From a bacterium (GTDB lineage Bacteria > Myxococcota_A > UBA9160 > UBA6930): DNA of 62,960 bases. The position numbers and the translations under genes are program-made. Shown in pieces: positions 1-9,164 of this stretch. Every line of letters starts with the position of its first letter. Position 1 is the stretch's first letter. The notes beneath the pieces were generated by a model that worked only from the letters and a program-made list of their open reading frames with translations, was not told the origin of the DNA and did not search any database. The DNA lies in assembly GCA_024226235.1 (NCBI GenBank), contig JAAELW010000228.1, positions 1 through 62,960 of the forward strand, given 5' to 3'.

Positions 1-765
1 CACGTCAAGTACTACGCGGATGGCGCCATCTTCAGCCAGCTGATGCAGATGAGCGAGCCCTATCTCGATGGTCACGAGGGCGAGTGGATGATGCCGCCGG
101 ACCAGCAGCGGGCCGTACTCGAATCCTTCTGGACCCGAGGCTGGAGCATCCATATCCACGTGAACGGTGACGCCGGTCTCGACCTGGTCCTCGATCAGAT
201 CGAAGAGATGGAACGAATCCATCCCCGGGCCGCGGATCAGCGCGTGGTGCTGGAGCACTACGGATATGCGCGTGAGGACCAACACCATCGAGCGCACCGC
301 CTGGGAGTGGATGTCTCGAACAACTCCTACTACACCCACGAGCTGGCGCCCATCTATGCGGACAACGGGTTGGGAGTGGAGCGCGCGGAGGACATTTCAC
401 CGCTGGGCGGGCTGGCACGAGCGGGCGTTCCGATCTCGTTCCACTCCGACTACCCGATGGCGCCCGCCGAACCGCTGCGCCTGGCCTGGGTCGCGGTGAA
501 TCGCATCGGAAGTGATGGTCGCACCTGGGGAGAAGACCAGCGTCTCTCTCTCGATCTCGCTCTAAGGGCAATCACGATCGAAGGGGCGCGAAGCCTGGGG
601 CTGGAAGATGAAATCGGGAGCCTCGAAGTCGGAAAACGGGCGGACTTCACCATCTTGGATCGCGATCCCTACGACACGCCTCCTGATGAACTCGCCGACA
701 TCCCGATCTGGGGCACCGTTCTCGGCGGACGACCACACCCCATCACCACGCGCTCGATCGAGTAG
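1..765 (+). CDS. Amidohydrolase family protein (YtcJ-like), C-terminal part, truncated by window start
   Basis: Frame open from base 1 (HVKYYADGAIFSQLMQMSEPY...), amidohydrolase-3 C-terminal pattern ending in SLEVGKRADFTILDRDPYD. Confidence 0.85.
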   Translation, partial: HVKYYADGAIFSQLMQMSEPYLDGHEGEWMMPPDQQRAVLESFWTRGWSIHIHVNGDAGLDLVLDQIEEMERIHPRAADQRVVLEHYGYAREDQHHRAHRLGVDVSNNSYYTHELAPIYADNGLGVERAEDISPLGGLARAGVPISFHSDYPMAPAEPLRLAWVAVNRIGSDGRTWGEDQRLSLDLALRAITIEGARSLGLEDEIGSLEVGKRADFTILDRDPYDTPPDELADIPIWGTVLGGRPHPITTRSIE

Positions 766-815
766 GAGTAGCGGCAGGAACCACAGCACGCCGCCAACCA
801 TCTGGAGAGGATACC

Positions 816-1694
816 GTGAAACCGATCACCCAACTTGCTGGCGAACGCATTTCCGTTCGCGCCTACGATACCGGGCGTCCCGTACCGGCCGAACTAAGGA
901 CGAGTCTACAAGAAGCGGTGGCGGCGAGCTGTCTTGGGCCGCTTGGAAACCAGGTGCGCATCGAGTTGGTCGACGTCGACGAACTGGCCACGGGGGAGGC
1001 CCGCCGGCTTGGGACCTATGGGATCATCTCCGGCGCCCGGCTCTATCTCGTGACGGCGATCGAAGACACGGCCTCCGCACGTGTGGATCTAGGGTACTGC
1101 CTCGAAAAGATCATCCTGGAAGCCACGCGACTCGGACTGGGGACATGCTGGATGGGCGGGACTTTTCGTCGGGCAAACTTTGCCCAGAGCATCGAAGTGA
1201 AGGACAGCGAAATCGTCCCCGTAGTGACTCCAGTGGGTCATGCGACCAAGCAAAAGAGCCTGCGCGAGCGAGTGATGCGAAGGCTCGCGGGCTCGGATCA
1301 GCGCCAGCCCTGGGAGTCGATGTTCTTCCTCGAGGGCCGCGACACTCCGCTTCCCCGAGGCGGGCGTTTCGATACTGCGTTGGCCTGCCTGCGCTTGGCC
1401 CCTTCTGCGAGCAACAAGCAGCCTTGGCGGATCGTCGAGCAACGCGGCGAAGAGCGCTTCGATTTCCACCTCGAACGCACGCCGCGCTACAACGAAATGA
1501 TGCGTGGCATCGATCTGCAAATGGTCGATATGGGCATCGCAATGTGCCACTTCGACCTGGCTGCCACCGAGGCGGGCTACAAAGGCGAATTCTCCAGGCA
1601 CTCACCGGCGCCGAAGCTGGATCAAACGGAGTACATCATCAGCTGGCAGATGCGACCGGATTCGGATGCGGAAGTGAACCCTGACCAGCCCTGA
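816..1694 (+). CDS. Nitroreductase family protein
   Basis: 292 aa; nitroreductase-like RISVRAYDTGRPVP and C-terminal ASNKQPWRIV motif. Confidence 0.8.
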   Translation: MKPITQLAGERISVRAYDTGRPVPAELRTSLQEAVAASCLGPLGNQVRIELVDVDELATGEARRLGTYGIISGARLYLVTAIEDTASARVDLGYCLEKIILEATRLGLGTCWMGGTFRRANFAQSIEVKDSEIVPVVTPVGHATKQKSLRERVMRRLAGSDQRQPWESMFFLEGRDTPLPRGGRFDTALACLRLAPSASNKQPWRIVEQRGEERFDFHLERTPRYNEMMRGIDLQMVDMGIAMCHFDLAATEAGYKGEFSRHSPAPKLDQTEYIISWQMRPDSDAEVNPDQP

Positions 1695-1741
1695 TCCGGG
1701 ATTCAGTTGAATCCGCATCGGCCTGCGCCAAGTCCGTCGCA

Positions 1742-2527
1742 CTAGCCGATCGCGACTTCGCGCTTCCGGTCGATCCGCCAGCGGTGAAGGCCGCCCGCTT
1801 GATAGGCCACCACGAAGACGCGACGGCTGGTCTGGGTCCGGTTCGTCTGGGAGCCATGCACGAGATCACGATGGAAGTAGAGCACGCTGCCTGAGGGCAG
1901 CTCGGTTGCAACGGCCTCGCCATCGATCAGGTCGGTATCGGTATACAACGCCCCCAGCACGCCGCGATCTTCGAGACCTTTCAGGTTGCCGTGCTTGTGG
2001 CTACCAGGGATCACCCACAGACATCCGTTCTCCTTGGTCGAATCGTCCAGATAGGTGAGGGTGCTGACCAGGGATTCGAGGTCTTCGGCTCCGTTCTCCC
2101 AGTACAAGCCCTCCTGATGCCAGGGAAACGGTGCTCCACCGGGGCGCTTCACGTTGAGCTTGTCGCTGAAGACGCTGAGGGCGTCACACTGATTGATCGA
2201 CTGGACCGGTTGATAGAGGCGCGGATCGTCGAGCAGGACTTCCAGGCGTGCATCGAGGTGTCCGGTCGGCTCCATCGAGCGAACCGCCACGAGATCATCG
2301 CTCCATTCCCATTTGATCGTCGAGCCCAGCACGGTCTGGTACTTCTGGTTGTCGACCTGGTCGATCGGCCCGGCGTCACTTCGGCCGGCCGCTTCCACGA
2401 TCTGCGAGTGAACGTGCTCCGCGCCCGCCCGCATTCCTTCGAGTTCCTGATCGGTGAAGACCTTCTCCCTGATGAAGAAGCCGAGCTCATCGTATTGCTT
2501 CAATTCCGCGTCTGTCGCTCGATACAC
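1742..2527 (-). CDS. Phytanoyl-CoA dioxygenase family protein
   Basis: 261 aa; PFPWHQEGLYW and GSVLYFHRDLVHGSQTNRT (HxD...H Fe/2OG site). Confidence 0.85.
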   Translation of the reverse strand: MYRATDAELKQYDELGFFIREKVFTDQELEGMRAGAEHVHSQIVEAAGRSDAGPIDQVDNQKYQTVLGSTIKWEWSDDLVAVRSMEPTGHLDARLEVLLDDPRLYQPVQSINQCDALSVFSDKLNVKRPGGAPFPWHQEGLYWENGAEDLESLVSTLTYLDDSTKENGCLWVIPGSHKHGNLKGLEDRGVLGALYTDTDLIDGEAVATELPSGSVLYFHRDLVHGSQTNRTQTSRRVFVVAYQAGGLHRWRIDRKREVAIG

Positions 2528-2733
2528 GATCTTCGCCTCCGCTGGCGTTCTGGATTGGGGCTGCGCCGCACATTACTGAATTCTCCAGTGGAGCGAATCC
2601 AGAACCCGGCGCTACTGGGGCAAATTGACCCAGTACTGGTGCCAGACCCCTGGATCGTCCTCGCCAGGCAGTTGGATGCGATACCTTGCTTGCACCGAAT
2701 TGCGGCGGGGCGGGCCGAACGAGGAGGTCGATC

Positions 2734-3447
2734 ATGGCAGATCGGAACCGATTGCATCCCCTGGTGGCCAGACGTGCGATGCGCGCGCTTCGCCAGGATC
2801 CCGACAATACGGCGGCTGCGATTCAGGTCATCGGAGCACTCTCGGGAGATTCGGGCAGACGGGCCTTCAGACGCTTCCAGCGCTCCCCCCAGGGCGAGCG
2901 GATCCTGCGCGAGAAGCAGGACTTGTTCGACGTGCTGACGGATCACGAGCGGCTCCACGCAATGCCAGAAGGTTCGCTCGGCCGGACGATCGTCGATTGG
3001 TTCGAACGCGAAAACATCAGTACGGCCGGGCTGGCGCAGGCCAGCGCGGCCGCACGCGACGGTGCGGTTCGGGAGATTGGTGCGGACGAGGCGATCTATG
3101 GCTTGCGCATGCGCAACCTGCACGACGTGTTTCACGTGGTGGCCGGCTACGACCGCGATCTGCGAGGCGAGGCTGCGGTACTCGCGTTCACGGTCGCCCA
3201 GAGCTTCAACATGGGTGTCGCCTACCTGGTCTGGTCTGCGCTGCGTGCCTCGGGTTGGAACTCAGAGGGCGGCAGATTGATCCGCCAGGGGTTCCGCCGC
3301 GGCAAACGTGCGAAGCAATTGGTGGAGCAGGATTGGGAGGCCCTCTTCGAGCGCCCGATCGATGAGGTGCGTGAGGAGCTCGGCGTCGGAGCGCCGCCGA
3401 TCTACGAGCAGCTCCGTTCGGCAGGAGCCCCCGCGCTGAGCACATAG
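2734..3447 (+). CDS. Coq4 family protein (ubiquinone biosynthesis-like)
   Basis: ATG after gaggagg; RNLHDVFHVVAGYDRDLRGEAAVLAFTVAQ matches the Coq4 HDxxH-type region. Confidence 0.75.
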   Translation: MADRNRLHPLVARRAMRALRQDPDNTAAAIQVIGALSGDSGRRAFRRFQRSPQGERILREKQDLFDVLTDHERLHAMPEGSLGRTIVDWFERENISTAGLAQASAAARDGAVREIGADEAIYGLRMRNLHDVFHVVAGYDRDLRGEAAVLAFTVAQSFNMGVAYLVWSALRASGWNSEGGRLIRQGFRRGKRAKQLVEQDWEALFERPIDEVREELGVGAPPIYEQLRSAGAPALST

Positions 3448-3550
3448 CGCAGCCGCCCTCGAAGCGAGGCGGCTCCAGTCTTCCACCCATGCATTCCCGG
3501 GTATCCGCCCGGACCGGGCCCGACTCCGTCGCCGTTTCCGCCCGGCGAGG

Positions 3551-3610
3551 ATCTTCGCAGTGAGCCTGAAATCTTCGCTGTGAGCCTCAGATCTTTGCAC
3601 TGGGCCGCTC
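3551..3610. repeat. Three imperfect 20-bp direct repeats upstream of the EPS operon
   Basis: ATCTTCGCAGTGAGCCTGAA / ATCTTCGCTGTGAGCCTCAG / ATCTTTGCACTGGGCCGCTC, exactly 20-bp period. Confidence 0.85.
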
Positions 3611-3632
3611 ATCCACACTGCCCGTCGGGACG

Positions 3633-5225
3633 ATGGGGGAGCGTGGAATCTGCGCGGCCCTCTCGATCATGAAACGTTGTGGAGTACCCATCCTAGACGA
3701 CTCCCTGGGAGGTCTGTCTCCGGAGCTCCCGACCACCGTCATCGGTCCGTCGGGAGCCGGGCGCACTGTGCTCACGCTCGAGCTGCTGCATGCCACGATC
3801 TCCCGCGGCGAGACCGCGGCGCTGATCACCGGAGAGCCTCCGGAGCTCCTTCTCCGTCAGGCGGCAAGCCTCGGATTGACCCTGGAACATGCGATTCAAA
3901 GCGACCTGCTGACGATCCTCGAGCTGGATGCACGTGCCGCAATGCTCGTACGCGTGCACGGCGTCGACGCATTGATCGAAGCCATCGTCGAGGCTGCAGG
4001 CACCCCTGGCACACTCGTCATCGAAGACATCGGCAAACTGACCCAGGAAATCCTCGATGAAGTGACTCTGCGAGGCGTCGTGCGCCGATTGCTCGAGGTC
4101 ACACGGGGTTCGGGCGGAACGACACTGGTCACATCCAGCACATCGCGACTTCGTGGCACATCCGCTCTCGAGCAGGTGCTTGGCGACATGTCGGGAGCGA
4201 TCATCCAGCTGGATCGGGACGACGACGGCGAGAGGACTCTCCTCGTCAATAAATGCCGAATGGGCCGGCCCTTGGCAGAGAACCTCCGGTTCGAGATCAC
4301 CACCGGAGGGCTTCGGCAGTTGGAGCTCCATCCGGCCGTCCGAGAGGCGATCGGGAATGAAGTGGGGGAAACAGCCGAACCGACTCCCGAGTCCTTCGAC
4401 GTCGAAACCCGCCCCCGTATCCTGATCGCCGAAGATGAGCACTTCGAGCGCGAGCGCATCCAGGACATTCTCGGCGACGAGTACGACATCCGCTTCGCCG
4501 AAGACGGATTCGAAGCCCTCTCGGCTCTTCTGGTCGAAACCCCAGACCTCCTGCTGCTCGATCTCGTGATGCCGAGAGTGACTGGGGAAGAAGTGTTGCG
4601 CTCGCTCCGGGCCTCCGGCTCGACCCTTCCTGTCCTCGTCACGTCGAGCCGAGTCGGACGGGCAGCAGACCGGGTCCGCATGCTCTTCCAGGGTGCAGCT
4701 GACGTGATGGCAAAGCCCGTGAATGCCGTCGAGCTCAGAAGCCGGGTCACGACCCTGCTTGCCGCCTCTGCGGGTGGAACTCCGAAGTTGCAGGAGAACG
4801 ATGTCGCCGGTCTCCTGGCGAGGGGCAAGTCTTCGCATTGCCTGGACGAGGATGCCTTCGCGTTGCTCGTGGAACGTGCGAGCGAGTTTGCACGTGCCTA
4901 CCAGATGACATCGGCGCTGATGGCAGTGGAAGGCGAGCCGCAGATCATCGATGCCCTCGTATCCGTCGCAGACGAAACACTCCGCGGAGACGACGCCATC
5001 CTCGCGCTCTCCGAGGGACGAGTGTTGATGCTGCTCGTGTTGACGCCACCGACCACCGCGCAGGTCACTACGCGCCGGCTCGGAGAAGCCTTGGGACGCG
5101 CCAGGATCTCCCGCAAGGCGTTGAAGATCGGGCTCCAACCAGTGAACGGCGAGCCCCTCGAGCCCTTCAAAACCTTCTTCGACAACCTCTCACCCTGGCT
5201 CTCCGTAGAAAAGGGAAGAAAGTGA
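3633..5225 (+). CDS. KaiC/RecA-like ATPase domain, receiver (REC) domain and degenerate GGDEF-like C-terminus
   Basis: GPSGAGRT degenerate P-loop, LVIEDI; REC with EDE, LLLLDLVMP, VTSS, MAKP; C-terminus LRGDDAILALSEGRVLMLLVL resembles a GGDEF domain without the signature. Alternative start ATG 3669. Confidence 0.8.
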   Translation: MGERGICAALSIMKRCGVPILDDSLGGLSPELPTTVIGPSGAGRTVLTLELLHATISRGETAALITGEPPELLLRQAASLGLTLEHAIQSDLLTILELDARAAMLVRVHGVDALIEAIVEAAGTPGTLVIEDIGKLTQEILDEVTLRGVVRRLLEVTRGSGGTTLVTSSTSRLRGTSALEQVLGDMSGAIIQLDRDDDGERTLLVNKCRMGRPLAENLRFEITTGGLRQLELHPAVREAIGNEVGETAEPTPESFDVETRPRILIAEDEHFERERIQDILGDEYDIRFAEDGFEALSALLVETPDLLLLDLVMPRVTGEEVLRSLRASGSTLPVLVTSSRVGRAADRVRMLFQGAADVMAKPVNAVELRSRVTTLLAASAGGTPKLQENDVAGLLARGKSSHCLDEDAFALLVERASEFARAYQMTSALMAVEGEPQIIDALVSVADETLRGDDAILALSEGRVLMLLVLTPPTTAQVTTRRLGEALGRARISRKALKIGLQPVNGEPLEPFKTFFDNLSPWLSVEKGRK

Positions 5226-6631
5226 CGCTTCGCCCCATTGCACACGCGCTCCTTGTGATGCTCTTGTGGGCCGGAATGGGCATGGCGGAAGGGACTGCGG
5301 TCGAGGAACGGCTCACCCAGGCCAATCAGTGGCTCGCAGATCGCGAACGTTGGGACGACGCGATCGAAATCTACCGCGATGCACTACGCCAGGACCCGAC
5401 CCTGACGGATGCGAGCATCCGACTCGCTCGGGTGCTCGCCTGGCAGCTCCGCTACGACGAGGCCCTTGCCGTACTCGATACGCTGATCGGCGAAGCCGGA
5501 AACCCGGAATACCTGATCGAACGAGCAGAGATCTACTCCTGGGCGGGCCAGCTCGACGCAGCCGAGAGGGACTTCGACGCAGTCCTCATGCAGGACCCGA
5601 ACCACGCCCGCGCCTACCGGGGCCTTGCCCGCGTCTTCATGTGGTCTGAGCGAAAGAGCGAAGCTGATCGCGCATTTCGCCGGGCTCTCTCTCTCGAAGA
5701 GAACGAGGAAGCGAGACGCGATTGGGACCAGCTCCGATCGAACGACCGTCCCTCCCTGGAACCCAGCATAGAATTCGTGACGGATTCATACGACTTCGAT
5801 GCATTGCGAGTCGGTGCGATAGCCACCTTCTCTCCCGATTTCGAAACCACGCTTTCGATTCGGACAAACTGGTTGAAGATCGACCATCTCGCAGAGCCCG
5901 AGTTTCTCCGTGGCGATACGAGCGAGAAGGGAAGAGAGCTCGGCATCGATCTGGAGCGTGGTCTTTCCGAATTGTGGTCCGGCCGTCTGTCCCTCGCCGG
6001 CCGTTCCTGGCGCGACGCACCGGATCGACTCATCGGCGAGCTGGAATTCGACTATTCCGGGTGGTCGGACATGACATTCCAGATCGCCGCAGGCCACCGC
6101 GATCAATGGGAAGACGCCCACTCCCTGCCGGCGCTTCGGAACGCGATCCAGACTACATACGCACGTCTCGGTGTCTGGCGGCACCTCGGTGAGCGTTCGG
6201 AACTGTATGCAAACATCGAGGGTGGCCGCCTCACGGATGGGAACCGGCTCGTCGGCAGCTACATGGAGGTGGGCTTTGCACCCCTCGAGCAGACCGATGC
6301 GCAACTCGTCCTGTCCGGGAGTTTTGCCAGCTACCACCGCCACGAAGACATCTACTACAGCCCCGAACTCGATGGATCGCTCGGCCTCCTTGCACGCAAG
6401 GATCTGGCCCTCTCGCCGACTCTCGGCCTTCGGCTCGAAGCCGGTGCCGGAATGGGAAGTTCGAGGGAATTCGGTGCGTGGAGCAGCGGCTTGGCGTTGA
6501 GGGCCGCCGGAATCCTCGAATGGAAGTTCGACTCCTGGGCACTGCGCGCGGAAGGCAGATTCGACCAGTCACAACGTGCCGCCACCTACCGTACATCGAA
6601 GGTCGGGCTCGAGCTGAAACGGAGTTTCTGA
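5222..6631 (+). CDS. TPR plus outer-membrane beta-barrel protein (PgaA/YaiO-like)
   Basis: GTG start overlapping upstream TGA (GTGA); signal peptide, TPR repeats, then alternating beta-barrel sequence ending in ...SKVGLELKRSF (terminal Phe). Confidence 0.8.
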   Translation: MTLRPIAHALLVMLLWAGMGMAEGTAVEERLTQANQWLADRERWDDAIEIYRDALRQDPTLTDASIRLARVLAWQLRYDEALAVLDTLIGEAGNPEYLIERAEIYSWAGQLDAAERDFDAVLMQDPNHARAYRGLARVFMWSERKSEADRAFRRALSLEENEEARRDWDQLRSNDRPSLEPSIEFVTDSYDFDALRVGAIATFSPDFETTLSIRTNWLKIDHLAEPEFLRGDTSEKGRELGIDLERGLSELWSGRLSLAGRSWRDAPDRLIGELEFDYSGWSDMTFQIAAGHRDQWEDAHSLPALRNAIQTTYARLGVWRHLGERSELYANIEGGRLTDGNRLVGSYMEVGFAPLEQTDAQLVLSGSFASYHRHEDIYYSPELDGSLGLLARKDLALSPTLGLRLEAGAGMGSSREFGAWSSGLALRAAGILEWKFDSWALRAEGRFDQSQRAATYRTSKVGLELKRSF

Positions 6632-6633
6632 TC

Positions 6634-7941
6634 GTGAACCGGGCAACCTACGCCCTGGCAGTTTCCGGCATCGTCATCCTGCTCGTCGTGCTCTCGTTTC
6701 TGCTCTTCAGCATACTTCTGGACCTTCGCATCGAATTGCCGACGAGGTTCCTGCAGACATCGTTCCTGATGGTCCTGGGCTTCCTCGTGCTGTTGATCAT
6801 GCGCTACTTCGGCCTGCTCTGGTTCTCCTACCTGGCCCAGCTCGAAGGCGAACGGAGCTCAACGACGAAGACCCCCCTGGTGACGATTTTGGTCCCGGCC
6901 TACAACGAAGGCCTGGTGATCCAGGGCGCGATCCGGTCCCTCTTCGAGCTCGACTACCCGCGTTACGAAATCCTCGTAATCGATGATGGCTCGACCGACG
7001 ACACCTACCAGAACGCTCGGGCCTTCGAAGGCGACCACGGACGCGTCACCGTCCGGGTGATCCGCAAGCGCAATGGCGGCAAGTCCTCGGCGCTGAACAC
7101 AGGAATCGCCAATGCCAAAGGTGAGCTGATCCTCTGCATGGACGGCGATTCGCGGCTGTCTCCCGACACACTTCGGAAGGCCGTTCGCCACTTCTCCTCT
7201 CCCTCTATCGCTGCAGTGGCGGGAAGCGTGAAAGTCGCCAACCGGAACAGCTTGCTGGCTCGGCTTCAAGCACTCGAGTACGTCGAAGGCCTCAACATGG
7301 TCCGCAAGGCCCAGGGCTTCTTCCATGCGGTCAACATCATTCCTGGTCCGATCGGCATGTTCCGCCGCGGAGCGCTGGATAGCGCCGGGCGCTATGACTC
7401 GGACACCTTCGCCGAGGATTGCGACCTCACGCTCAAGATGCTGATCGGCGGCTGGCAGATCCACTACGAACCGGGCGCGGTCGCCTACACCGAAGCTCCT
7501 GAACATGCCCTGGACCTGCTCAAGCAACGCTACCGCTGGACCCGCGGCATCCTCCAGGCGATGAAGAAGCATCGACGCACGCTCGTATCCCCGTTCTCGA
7601 CACCGACTGCGTGCGCAACTCTCTGGTACATGGTCTTCGAGGGCATCGCCTGGCCGTTCATGAATGTCTTCGCTCACATCTTGTTCGTCTTCGTGGCCTA
7701 TTCCCATGGGAATGCCCTTCCATTGGTATTCTGGTTCTTGCAGCTCACGATTCTCGACATGGCAGCCGCTCTCTACTGCGTCTCCGCCGAGGAAGAGAGC
7801 ATCGGCCTCGTTCCCTACGCCATCTTCTACCGGATGTTCTTCGCCCTCTGCATCGATTTCGCCAAAGTGTTCGCGACTTTCGAAGAGTTGTTCGGTGTGC
7901 GAATGGGCTGGGGCAAACTCGAACGACTCGGGAGGATCTAG
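6634..7941 (+). CDS. Membrane glycosyltransferase family 2 (PgaC/poly-N-acetylglucosamine synthase-like)
   Basis: GTG start in frame; VTILVPAYNEG, IDDGSTDDT, MDGDSRLSPD, FAEDCDLTLKM, QRYRWTRG plus TM helices. Confidence 0.9.
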   Translation: MNRATYALAVSGIVILLVVLSFLLFSILLDLRIELPTRFLQTSFLMVLGFLVLLIMRYFGLLWFSYLAQLEGERSSTTKTPLVTILVPAYNEGLVIQGAIRSLFELDYPRYEILVIDDGSTDDTYQNARAFEGDHGRVTVRVIRKRNGGKSSALNTGIANAKGELILCMDGDSRLSPDTLRKAVRHFSSPSIAAVAGSVKVANRNSLLARLQALEYVEGLNMVRKAQGFFHAVNIIPGPIGMFRRGALDSAGRYDSDTFAEDCDLTLKMLIGGWQIHYEPGAVAYTEAPEHALDLLKQRYRWTRGILQAMKKHRRTLVSPFSTPTACATLWYMVFEGIAWPFMNVFAHILFVFVAYSHGNALPLVFWFLQLTILDMAAALYCVSAEEESIGLVPYAIFYRMFFALCIDFAKVFATFEELFGVRMGWGKLERLGRI

Positions 7942-8136
7942 ATGGACCTCGTTCCCGTACTATCCACCGTCATCTTCGTGGCAACGATCGCGACGATGAT
8001 TCTCGCCGTCTTCTCCTACGCGGCGTTCAAGCTCCGTGAGAAGCGAAAGCCGAAGGGATCGGATGAAAAGCCCGTCTTCTTCCATCACTTCAAACTCGCG
8101 GGAGCAGACGAGAATGCCGACGCGGGCCCGGAGTGA
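7942..8136 (+). CDS. Small single-TM protein, last gene of EPS operon
   Basis: 64 aa, begins directly after the GT stop; N-terminal TM helix then charged tail. Confidence 0.7.
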   Translation: MDLVPVLSTVIFVATIATMILAVFSYAAFKLREKRKPKGSDEKPVFFHHFKLAGADENADAGPE

Positions 8137-8178
8137 CGGGAACACCGCTCTACGAGCCCTGCCTGGCGATGGTCGAAG

Positions 8179-8991
8179 CTAGCGGCCGCTGAATTCGGGC
8201 CGCCTCTTCTGCAAGAAGGCAGCCACGCCCTCGCTGAAGTCACTCGAGTTGGTGAGTTCCCGCTGTGTTTCGCGCTCGAGATCGAGCTGGGTTCCGAGAT
8301 CCCCGTGCTCGGCGGCCGCAAAGAGACTGCGAAGGCGCGCGAGCGCACGAGTCGGGCCCTCGGCGAGGCGTCGGGCGAGCTGCATGGCCAGTTCCATCAG
8401 CTCATCGTCCGGAACACAGCGCCAGATCAAGCCCCACTCTTCCGCTTTCTCGGCCGACAGGGATTCACCCAACAACGAGAGCCCGAGCGCCCTGGCACGA
8501 CCCACCAGGTGTGGCAGGTAGTAGCTCGAACCGACGTCGGGCACGATGCCGAGTCTCGGAGCGAAGACGAGCTTGAAACTGGCCGAGCGCGCAGCCAGCA
8601 CGAGATCGGCGGATAGTGCCAGACCGACTCCGCCGCCGGCAGCCACGCCGTTCACAGCCGAAATGATCGGCACACGGAGTGCGAAGAGTTCGCGAGCAAG
8701 CGGATTGAACCTGACGTCCATGCTGTGCGCGACTCTGTCGCCCAGAGTCTCGCCTGGCTCCTCGACTCCCGCACCCAGGTCGGCTCCCGCGCAGAAGGCC
8801 CGGCCGGTGCCGGTCACGACGAGTGCGCGCAGCCGCAAATCGTCGCCCACGACGCGCAATGCGCTGCGCAGGTCGTCGATCAGGTCAGCATTCATCGCAT
8901 TCAGCACATCCGGGCGATCGAGGCTCAACAGAGCCACCGCCCCGTCCTGCTCGAGCTGCACGGTCTTCCAATCACCCAGCTTTTCGACCAT
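8179..8991 (-). CDS. Enoyl-CoA hydratase/isomerase family protein
   Basis: LSLDRPDVLNAMN, GRAFCAGADL, AVNGVAAGGGVGLALSADL. Confidence 0.9.
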   Translation of the reverse strand: MVEKLGDWKTVQLEQDGAVALLSLDRPDVLNAMNADLIDDLRSALRVVGDDLRLRALVVTGTGRAFCAGADLGAGVEEPGETLGDRVAHSMDVRFNPLARELFALRVPIISAVNGVAAGGGVGLALSADLVLAARSASFKLVFAPRLGIVPDVGSSYYLPHLVGRARALGLSLLGESLSAEKAEEWGLIWRCVPDDELMELAMQLARRLAEGPTRALARLRSLFAAAEHGDLGTQLDLERETQRELTNSSDFSEGVAAFLQKRRPEFSGR

Positions 8992-9164
8992 CGGATCCTC
9001 CCCAAGCACCCGGCAACCGGGGCCGAACGGGATATCCTCCTGGAACTGGCCCGGCCGGTCAACGAGGCCCGGATGGTTCCAGAGGCCCCGATGCGCGGTA
9101 CGCTACGGGCCCGCACGGCCGATCTCGGCCGATCTCACTGACACGAAGGGCGCTGACGGGAAGG

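Noticed and set aside
3693-5138. 481-aa minus-strand ORF
   Set aside because: Antisense to the KaiC-like/REC gene; no recognisable domain.
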